This document shows, piece after piece, positions 1 through 5,144 of a DNA stretch of 6,038 bases; within the stretch, counting starts at the first letter, position 1, and each line of letters opens with the position of its first letter. Source of the stretch: Campylobacteraceae bacterium (lineage in GTDB: Bacteria > Campylobacterota > Campylobacteria > Campylobacterales > Sulfurospirillaceae). The notes beneath the pieces were generated by a model, which had not been told where the DNA came from, ran no database searches, and saw only the letters and a program-made list of their open reading frames with translations. The stretch spans positions 5,952 to 11,989 of the forward strand of contig JAFLKZ010000076.1 of assembly GCA_019162915.1 (NCBI GenBank), in the 5' to 3' direction. The position numbers and the translations under genes were made by a program.

Positions 1-361
1 AAAAAAGATTGAGTGTTTCGGGGTCTCTGTAGGGCAAAAACGCATCTTTGAAGATGGTGCGAAAGATGGTCGGGATGTTGGCATCTTTTGCAAAAGCTAG
101 TAATGCTGACATGTAAAGATTTAAGCGTTCACTTCCGCTGATGGCACGACTGGTAAGATTTGCCCATTTGTATGGCTCAAGCTCACCTGTTATAAATTTG
201 GCATGACCACCTAACTCTTCTGCTTCTCTGTCCATATCGTCCATAAATTTATAAATGAGTGCCGTGGTGATTTGTTCCACTTGTGCTTTTGGGTCTGGTA
301 CTTTTCCTACTAAGATACTTCTAGCAGAGTCTATTTTTCGTTTGGTTTCATTATCAAGCAT
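1..361 (-). CDS. hsdM: Type I restriction-modification DNA methyltransferase subunit HsdM, N-terminal part (runs off window)
   Basis: This is the modification subunit of a type I R-M system, which methylates adenine-N6 in the recognition site using SAM and forms the complex with HsdS and HsdR. Only the first 120 codons are inside the window; the frame is open at the left edge. The protein begins MLDNETKRKIDSARSILVGK, followed by VPDPKAQVEQITTALIYKFM, DDMDREAEELGG at about 41-52 and YKWANL at about 64-69. This is the typical helical N-terminal domain of the HsdM family (HsdM_N). The Rossmann methyltransferase domain with its SAM-binding and NPPF/NPPY motifs would lie outside the window, so catalytic integrity cannot be judged. 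The ATG is 8 bp after the hsdR stop. The Shine-Dalgarno AAGGA (371-367 on the minus strand) is 5 nt from the start and overlaps that stop, so translation is probably coupled in one operon. The family call is strong; the rest of the gene is unseen. Confidence 0.9.
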   Translation of the reverse strand, partial: MLDNETKRKIDSARSILVGKVPDPKAQVEQITTALIYKFMDDMDREAEELGGHAKFITGELEPYKWANLTSRAISGSERLNLYMSALLAFAKDANIPTIFRTIFKDAFLPYRDPETLNLF

Positions 362-366
362 TATTT

Positions 367-371
367 TCCTT
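367..371 (-). promoter_or_regulatory. Ribosome binding site of hsdM overlapping the hsdR stop codon
   Basis: The minus strand reads TAAGGAAAATAATG. The TAA is the hsdR stop, AAGGA is a good Shine-Dalgarno that shares its first two bases with that stop, and ATG starts hsdM after a 5-nt spacer. The arrangement fixes the hsdM start and suggests that ribosomes finishing hsdR can re-initiate on hsdM. Confidence 0.75.
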
Positions 372-2868
372 AGTTCATATATTGGTTAAGTGGTATGTAG
401 TTTTTGATATAGTTTGGGATGCTTTCGCGGTAGCCATTAAGGGCACGAAATTCTGCCATGCCAAAAGCGGGGTAAGTGTTTAGTTCAGCGTACTCTTTAG
501 CGTTGATGATGGCTCGAAAATGTTCATCACCGATGTAGGCTTTGATAAAGTTGCGGATATGTGGCACGTACTTAGCTTCAGGTTTTTCGATAGAGATAAA
601 TTTTTCAACTTCGCTTTCTAGCTTTTCGTCCTTAGTGTCAAATCTATCGATAAAACCAAACATGCGCTCTAGCACTTCCCTCCAACTTACACGGCGGTCA
701 AGGTTTTCACTTTTTCGGATGCGGTCAAGATTGAGGTAGAGATTTGGTTTGTCTTCGTAGCGTTCACGGATAAACTCAACGGCTTTATCCCATTGGTCAT
801 TAAACACAGCGGTTTTTATCTCTTCATCAGCAGTGATGGTTTGTGATGCTAAAGAAAAAAGCTCTCTATCGATGCGCATGCCATCAAATCCAACGGGTGT
901 TTCGGTGAGGATATGCAAGGCATCAGGTGAAGTGATGGTGATGCTATCTATCGGTTGAGGTGTCTCTGTGCCTGTGCCACCATTGGAAACTCTAGGGATT
1001 TTAAGCACTTCATCGTAGTTAAACTGTTCTTCAAAATACTCACAATTTGCAAAGAAATCAAAAAATTTGAATCTCTCTTTAGTTTGAGTATGAAGTATAC
1101 CTTTGGCATCTTTATAATTAAAAGTAAACTTGCGCGTACCTCGTCCTTTGATTTGCACAAAATCGGAGGGACTAAAAACAGGACGCATGAGGCAGATGTT
1201 CAGCAAATCTTCGCAGTCATAGCCAGTGGTCATCATGCCAACAGTAATGCAGACTCTTGTTTTGCTCGATTTGTAGCCTTCCAAAAAGTGTGTATTGCCG
1301 TTTAAGTTATTGTTAGCAAAGTTGGTAGTCATGGTTTGTGCTTCTGATACATTGGAAGTGACTTGCATTGCAAAATCAGAGTGGTATTTGTCTGGATAGA
1401 GTTTGAAAGCTATTTCATTTAAGATTTGTGTGATTTTGGTAGCGTGTTTTTGGCTTACGCAAAAAATAATAGTTTTGCCTATCTCCCCACTAAGGGGGTC
1501 TTTTAGCGCACTTTTCATAAAGGCTTCGCAAAAAGCGATATTAGTTGCTTCGCTAAAAAAGCTTCTTTCAAAGTCTTTGCCTGTAAAAATGTCCGCTTCT
1601 TCTTCTCCCTCTGCATTGAGTTGATGAACTGAAAAACCTTTTTGACTTAAAAGCTCAGCCGTCACATCGGTTCTTGCATCGACTACGATAGGATTGATAA
1701 GAAACCCCTCTTTGACACCATCAAGAAGAGAATAACGAAAAGTTGGCTCACCACTTTCGCATCCAAAAGTTTTATACGTATCGAGTAAGATGCGTCTCTC
1801 CCATGACCTTTGGTCGTCCTCTTTTGTGGCGTTTTTAAGGTAGTCTTTGGGTGTTGCAGTAAGCCCTAATTTAAAGCCTACAAAATACTCAAAAACAGCT
1901 CTTGAGTTGCCATTGATGGCACGATGTGATTCATCAGCAATGATGAGGTCAAAGTCAGTGGGGCTAAAGAGCTTTTTATATTTATCATTTGACATCAAGC
2001 TTTGCACGGTAGTGACAACAATCTCTGCTTTTTTCCAATCTTCTTTGTTTTGTTTGTAGATAACAGTGGTGTAGTCATTTTTTAGAAGTCGGACAAAACT
2101 TTTTTCCGCTTGGTTTTCAAGCTCAAGCCTATCGACTAAAAATAGAACGCGTTTGGCATTTCCTGTGCGTAAAAAGAGTTTGATAACTGCAGCAGAAGTC
2201 AGCGTCTTTCCTGTACCTGTTGCCATCTCAAATAAAAAGCGTTCATTGCCTTCTTTGGCAAAGCGCTGCAAAGCTTCTACAGCTCCCACTTGATAAGGTC
2301 GCATAATACGCAAACCATTTTCCTCTAAAAAGGCTTTACATGTAAGCGTATTTTGAAAAGCTGGGTCATCTTGAAAATGAGGCTTTTGCGTGTTTGCAAT
2401 GTAGTATTTATCGATGATTTCATCGCTTATGCGTTTAACATTTGGCGTGAAAGAAGTTTTGTGTTTCAATGACTCAAGTGTTGGGAAATCGGTGATAATA
2501 GATGGGTTGCCATAAGCAATATCCCAAAAGTAGTGTATGTTTCCATTTGAGAGAATGATAAATCGTACATTTTGGCTGATGGCATAACGACGGGCTTGCT
2601 CTTTCCCATCTAGTGGGTCTTTTTCTTCTTTTTTAGCTTCTAAAACGACGAGCGGAAAGCCTCGTTCATCGAGCAGTAAAAAGTCTATAAAGCCATTTTT
2701 ACTTTTTTCAAAATTCTCACCAAAAGCATCGATATCATTCTGTTTGAGCTTAGCATTGTGCTCTACAACGATATTGGCTGTACCATGTTCATCGTCTAAA
2801 AAGCGCCAATGGGCATGTTCTAAAAGTTTATTAATTTTGATGCGAGCTTTGGCTTCTTTGGAGGACAT
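370..2868 (-). CDS. hsdR: Type I restriction enzyme subunit R (HsdR), EcoEI-like DEAD/DEAH helicase-nuclease
   Basis: This is the restriction and translocation subunit. With HsdM and HsdS it pumps DNA using ATP and cuts unmethylated DNA at a distance. Domains in order: an N-terminal PD-(D/E)XK nuclease with D62 in FIDFLLLDERG, E77 and K79 in VVLEAKK, and the type I QxxxY motif at Q91-Y95; a superfamily 2 motor with Walker A ATGTGKT (216-222), DESH (312-315), GLTATP (335-340), motif IV KTIIFC (465-470), motif V around TVGMMTTGYD (542-551) and motif VI QIKGRGTR (572-579); and a C-terminal region (about 680-830) resembling the EcoEI_R_C domain. The length of 832 aa is normal for the EcoEI-type subgroup, and every core motif is intact, so the subunit looks functional. 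The start at 2868 is the first ATG after an in-frame TGA at 2883-2881; only a weak SD-like AGAGA precedes it. It is first in the operon, ahead of hsdM, and divergent from a small HTH gene. Confidence 0.95.
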   Translation of the reverse strand: MSSKEAKARIKINKLLEHAHWRFLDDEHGTANIVVEHNAKLKQNDIDAFGENFEKSKNGFIDFLLLDERGFPLVVLEAKKEEKDPLDGKEQARRYAISQNVRFIILSNGNIHYFWDIAYGNPSIITDFPTLESLKHKTSFTPNVKRISDEIIDKYYIANTQKPHFQDDPAFQNTLTCKAFLEENGLRIMRPYQVGAVEALQRFAKEGNERFLFEMATGTGKTLTSAAVIKLFLRTGNAKRVLFLVDRLELENQAEKSFVRLLKNDYTTVIYKQNKEDWKKAEIVVTTVQSLMSNDKYKKLFSPTDFDLIIADESHRAINGNSRAVFEYFVGFKLGLTATPKDYLKNATKEDDQRSWERRILLDTYKTFGCESGEPTFRYSLLDGVKEGFLINPIVVDARTDVTAELLSQKGFSVHQLNAEGEEEADIFTGKDFERSFFSEATNIAFCEAFMKSALKDPLSGEIGKTIIFCVSQKHATKITQILNEIAFKLYPDKYHSDFAMQVTSNVSEAQTMTTNFANNNLNGNTHFLEGYKSSKTRVCITVGMMTTGYDCEDLLNICLMRPVFSPSDFVQIKGRGTRKFTFNYKDAKGILHTQTKERFKFFDFFANCEYFEEQFNYDEVLKIPRVSNGGTGTETPQPIDSITITSPDALHILTETPVGFDGMRIDRELFSLASQTITADEEIKTAVFNDQWDKAVEFIRERYEDKPNLYLNLDRIRKSENLDRRVSWREVLERMFGFIDRFDTKDEKLESEVEKFISIEKPEAKYVPHIRNFIKAYIGDEHFRAIINAKEYAELNTYPAFGMAEFRALNGYRESIPNYIKNYIPLNQYMN

Positions 2869-2897
2869 GGTTTCTCTTTTTCAAGTTTTTTAGAAAT

Positions 2898-2927
2898 ATA
2901 TTAACTATTGAAAGAGTTTACAGTAAA
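2898..2927 (-). promoter_or_regulatory. Candidate hsdR promoter
   Basis: The minus strand carries TTTACT (2927-2922) as a poor -35 and TAATAT (2903-2898) as a good -10, separated by 18 bp. Transcription would start about 20-25 bp before the hsdR ATG. The -35 lies inside the TTTAC/GTAAA dyad cluster, so a protein bound there would be expected to affect hsdR expression. The call rests on reading by eye in a very AT-rich region, where chance matches are common. Confidence 0.35.
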
Positions 2928-2967
2928 ATATTTACTAAATAGTTTAAAAAATAGTTAAATATTTACG
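2901..2967. repeat. Operator-like cluster of inverted and direct repeats in the hsdR/HTH intergenic region
   Basis: Several overlapping symmetries are visible. TTTAC-A-GTAAA at 2917-2927 is a perfect odd dyad. AGTAAA-ATA-TTTACT at 2922-2936 has perfect 6-bp arms. AGTTAAATATTTACG at 2953-2967 repeats the 2922-2936 element with 13 of 15 identical bases, 31 bp away (about three helical turns). TTAACTATT (2901-2909) is the exact reverse complement of AATAGTTAA (2950-2958). AAATAGTT occurs directly at 2937-2944 and 2949-2956. A further GTAAA is at 2992-2996. The symmetry suggests dimeric regulator binding, perhaps by the adjacent HTH protein. The sequence is very AT-rich, so part of it may be chance. 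Confidence 0.5.
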
Positions 2968-2970
2968 AAT

Positions 2971-2998
2971 TTGATTTGTAGCTAGATTCTTGTAAATT
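2971..2998 (+). promoter_or_regulatory. Candidate promoter of the small HTH gene
   Basis: TTGATT (2971-2976) could be a -35 and TAAATT (2993-2998), preceded by TTG, a -10, with a 16-bp spacer. The transcript would then begin close to the ATG at 3005, leaving almost no leader. An alternative -10 is TAGATT (2983-2988), giving a leader of roughly 10 nt. No Shine-Dalgarno is present before the ATG with either choice. Confidence 0.3.
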
Positions 2999-3004
2999 TA
3001 TTTT

Positions 3005-3196
3005 ATGAAATTAACACAACAAGACATGGCAAGAATATTGGGAGTAACAACCGTTACTATTAGAAATTGGCGAAAAGAAAAACCAAACCTCTACAAAATT
3101 GTTATGCAAGGTTTTGCGTTTGATGAGGCGATAGAGTCTGCGAAGGAAAATTATGAGAAGCTTGAAGCGTTAAAGGAAAAAGTGAGTAAGAAATAG
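3005..3196 (+). CDS. Small helix-turn-helix DNA-binding protein, possible R-M regulator
   Basis: This is a 63-aa cytosolic protein with an N-terminal helix-turn-helix: QQDMARILGV (5-14) as the first helix and turn, then TTVTIRNWRKE (15-25) as the recognition helix. The sequence continues with KPNLYKIVMQGFAF and a charged, probably helical or coiled-coil tail (about 38-62, rich in E and K) that could support dimerisation. Similar short HTH proteins with the pattern ILGVTxxTIxNWxK-xxPxLY occur in Campylobacterota, mostly without assigned function; this is from memory. It is divergent from the type I R-M operon across a 136-bp region full of dyads, so a role as local repressor or controller of hsdR is reasonable but inferred. 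The start lacks a recognisable ribosome binding site, but the HTH begins only a few residues in, so a later start would cut the fold. It could instead be a general regulator, a phage-derived Cro-like protein or an antitoxin-like relic. Confidence 0.75.
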   Translation: MKLTQQDMARILGVTTVTIRNWRKEKPNLYKIVMQGFAFDEAIESAKENYEKLEALKEKVSKK

Positions 3197-3212
3197 CTTT
3201 ACATGTAAAGCT
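3195..3212. terminator. Perfect 18-bp palindrome in the convergent gap, possible bidirectional terminator or operator
   Basis: AGCTTTACATGTAAAGCT reads identically on both strands and begins inside the TAG stop (3194-3196) of the HTH gene. It sits in the 23-bp gap between that gene and the convergent pcm end. It could fold into a hairpin on either transcript, but no strong T-run follows on either side, so it is at best a weak intrinsic terminator. Its core TTTAC-AT-GTAAA matches the half-sites upstream of the HTH gene, and one more TGTAAAG follows at 3212-3218, so a binding site is an alternative. Confidence 0.45.
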
Positions 3213-3219
3213 GTAAAGG

Positions 3220-3849
3220 TCACAAAGGAGTGATAAGTGGAACAAAAGAAAAGCCAGGAAGCTCGTAGGCTTCTATCGTTTCATCTTCATTTTTCATAAA
3301 ACGCCAGACGCTATTTTCAATGGGGATAACCATAATACCTCCTTTTTTAAGTTGCGCAAAAAGAGATTTTGGCATATAAGGGGCACTTGCGGATACGAGG
3401 ATACGGTCATAAAGGTGTCCAGGTTTTCCAAGAACGGAAGCATCTGATAAGGTGATGGAAGCGTTTTTAATAGGAATTTTTTGTAGATTTTCACGGCTGT
3501 ATTGGACAAGATGAGGGATTCGCTCAATGCCTTCTACAAATCCTTTTTCTCCTACTGCCGTCGCTAAAAGAGCTGTTGTCCAGCCAGAACCTGAGCCGAT
3601 GTCTAGGATTTTGTTTCCCTCTTTGGGGTTTAGGAGTTCAAGCATGATGGCAACAGTGGAGGGTTGTGAGATGGTTTGTCCCTCTCCAATGGAAAGTGGG
3701 TAATCCGCATATGTTTCAATTTGTAATTCTTTGGGAACAAAAAAGGAGCGGTCACATCGTTGGAAAGCTTCTATGAGTCTGGGGGATTGGAGTACTTCTC
3801 GGGCGATTAAATAGTCAATTAAATGTTGATTCCCCATTATTTCACGCAT
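3220..3849 (-). CDS. pcm: Protein-L-isoaspartate O-methyltransferase
   Basis: This cytosolic repair enzyme transfers a methyl group from SAM to the carboxyl of L-isoaspartyl residues in aged proteins, so that they can revert to aspartate. Diagnostic sequence: RCDRSFFVP (31-39), the family hallmark YADYPLSIGEGQTISQPST (47-65), SAM-binding motif I ILDIGSGSGW (81-90), acidic E109 in GIER at the end of the next strand, YDRILVSASAP (147-157), LKKGGIMVIPI (167-177) and the C-terminal FVPLITPL. The length of 209 aa is typical. The start at 3849 has a good Shine-Dalgarno, AGGGAG, 5 nt upstream; a second in-frame ATG four codons later has no better site. The gene is divergent from metK, which supplies its cofactor, and convergent with the small HTH gene. 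No truncation or missing motif is seen. Confidence 0.94.
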   Translation of the reverse strand: MREIMGNQHLIDYLIAREVLQSPRLIEAFQRCDRSFFVPKELQIETYADYPLSIGEGQTISQPSTVAIMLELLNPKEGNKILDIGSGSGWTTALLATAVGEKGFVEGIERIPHLVQYSRENLQKIPIKNASITLSDASVLGKPGHLYDRILVSASAPYMPKSLFAQLKKGGIMVIPIENSVWRFMKNEDETIEAYELPGFSFVPLITPL

Positions 3850-3867
3850 TTTTTCTCCCTAAAATCT

Positions 3868-3895
3868 ATGCTATTTCAATATCCTTTTTTAACAA
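3868..3895 (-). promoter_or_regulatory. Candidate pcm promoter
   Basis: On the minus strand TTGTTA (3895-3890) and TAGCAT (3873-3868) are spaced by 16 bp and lie just upstream of the pcm ribosome binding site. An alternative -10 is TAGATT (3868-3863). Either gives a short leader. The match is modest. Confidence 0.25.
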
Positions 3896-3900
3896 CTTTT

Positions 3901-3909
3901 TGCTATGAT
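3901..3909 (+). promoter_or_regulatory. Extended -10 promoter element of metK
   Basis: TGCTATGAT is an extended -10 (TGnTATGAT) lying after a T-rich stretch (3884-3900), a common promoter layout in Campylobacterota. It predicts a leader of only about 30 nt before metK, too short to hold a SAM riboswitch. The only further leader element is the Shine-Dalgarno AAGGA at 3935-3939. Confidence 0.5.
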
Positions 3910-3944
3910 GAATGATAACCAAAAAACGATAAGAAAGGATAACA

Positions 3945-5144
3945 ATGTATTTGTTTACATCCGAATCTATATCTGCTGGACATCCTGATAAATGTGCTGA
4001 CATTATCGCTGACACCATCGTTGATAGACTTCTTGCATTAGACCCAAATGCTAGAGTTGCCACAGAGGTTTTTCTTAGTGGAAAACATATTATTATCGGG
4101 GGTGAAGTCAAAACGGTTGCTCGAGTGGGAGAACAATTTTACAAAGATGCGGCACTTGACGCACTTGCCCTCATTGGTTACCCTGAAAAAGGCTTCGAAG
4201 ATTCTCAAACGATTTATCCCACACAAGCCAAAATCCAAGTTATCGTATCGTCCCAATCCCCTGATATCAGTATGGGAGTAGACCAAAAAGGCGGAGAAAT
4301 AGGGGCTGGAGATCAAGGGATGATGTTTGGTTATGCCACTGATGAAACTGAAGAATTGATGCCCGCTGCTGTTGTTTATGCGCGAAAAATTCGTGATGCT
4401 TTGTATGCTTATGCCAAAGTACATTCAGATAAGTTTGGTATTGATATCAAAACACAAGTAACGCTTGATTATGGGAGTAAAGAAAATTTTATGCAAGGCA
4501 AGGTCAAAGAGATAGCGACTATTGTTGCGGCTATTCCTCATAATAGTCATCTTGATATTGATGCGGTGAGGGCGACTGTTAAAAGCGTTATCACGAAGAC
4601 GTTGTTGGGTGACCCTTTGTTTGACCCAAAAAAAGTAGAGTTTTTTATCGACCATACGGGACGTTTTGTGATGCACAGTTTTATAGCTGATTCTGGATTG
4701 AGTGGGCGAAAAGTGGTGTGCGATACCTATGGTGGCTATGCGCCTGTGGGTGGAGGTTCTCAAAGTTCTAAAGATTATACGAAAGTGGATAGGTCGGGTC
4801 TTTACGCGGCAAGATGGGTGGCAAAACATATAGTGGGCTCAAAACTGGCACATAAAGCACTCGTTGAGATTGCTTATGTCATTGGACGGGCTAAACCTAT
4901 TAGTGTGACTATCGATACGCTAGGTACGGCTTGCTCTTCACTGAGTGATGAGTTTCTCTCTTTAAAGATTCAAGAACAGTTTGTACTCACTCCCTCATGG
5001 ATTACAGAGCATTTTTTACTGAACAAACCCTCCAAGGATACATTTTTATATGCAGATGTTGCCGCCAAAGGGCAAGTTGGCTATCTTGAGTATCCTTGGG
5101 AAAAGCTAGACGCATTGGCATGGTTTCAAAGTTTAAAGCACTAG
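3945..5144 (+). CDS. metK: S-adenosylmethionine synthetase (methionine adenosyltransferase)
   Basis: This cytosolic enzyme makes SAM from methionine and ATP, releasing phosphate and pyrophosphate. It supplies methyltransferases such as Pcm and HsdM and radical SAM enzymes such as AmrS. Key sequence: GHPDKCAD (12-19) with the catalytic His13 and metal-binding Asp15; E41; SPDISMGVD (105-113); signature 1 GAGDQG (120-125); HTGRFV (237-242); DSGLSGRK (249-256); DTYGGYAP (260-267); and GGGSQSSKDYTKVDRSG (269-285) at the second signature, where the best-known MetK enzymes have GGGAFSGKDPTKVDRS. The C-terminus carries YADVAAKGQVG and YPWEKLDAL. The length of 399 aa is normal. The start has AAGGA 5 nt upstream and an extended -10 promoter. 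The gene ends in a CTAG shared with the convergent amrS stop. I recall the QSSKD form from Sulfurimonas-type MetK proteins, so it appears to be a lineage variant rather than damage. Confidence 0.96.
   Translation: MYLFTSESISAGHPDKCADIIADTIVDRLLALDPNARVATEVFLSGKHIIIGGEVKTVARVGEQFYKDAALDALALIGYPEKGFEDSQTIYPTQAKIQVIVSSQSPDISMGVDQKGGEIGAGDQGMMFGYATDETEELMPAAVVYARKIRDALYAYAKVHSDKFGIDIKTQVTLDYGSKENFMQGKVKEIATIVAAIPHNSHLDIDAVRATVKSVITKTLLGDPLFDPKKVEFFIDHTGRFVMHSFIADSGLSGRKVVCDTYGGYAPVGGGSQSSKDYTKVDRSGLYAARWVAKHIVGSKLAHKALVEIAYVIGRAKPISVTIDTLGTACSSLSDEFLSLKIQEQFVLTPSWITEHFLLNKPSKDTFLYADVAAKGQVGYLEYPWEKLDALAWFQSLKH

Noticed and set aside
955..1305. Plus-strand open frame of 116 codons
   Set aside because: It lies wholly antisense inside hsdR, whose protein has strong motifs in that region. 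The translation is low-complexity and resembles no family I know, and there is no ribosome binding site of note.
1493..1498. Short G run in hsdR considered as a Campylobacterota-type poly-G contingency tract
   Set aside because: It is only five G bases long, well below the length typical of phase-variable tracts, and the hsdR frame is intact.
3294..3527. Minus-strand 77-codon open frame overlapping pcm in another frame
   Set aside because: It overlaps the well-supported pcm reading frame on the same strand and has no family resemblance.
3910..3944. Possible SAM riboswitch upstream of metK
   Set aside because: The promoter element at 3901-3909 leaves a leader of only about 30 nt, too short for any known SAM riboswitch fold, and no such stem arrangement is visible.
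4038..4829. Two consecutive minus-strand open frames (128 and 134 codons) antisense to metK
   Set aside because: They are in the same frame, separated by a stop, and lie entirely opposite conserved metK codons. The products are rich in S, R and H without a recognisable fold, so they are shadows of metK codon usage.
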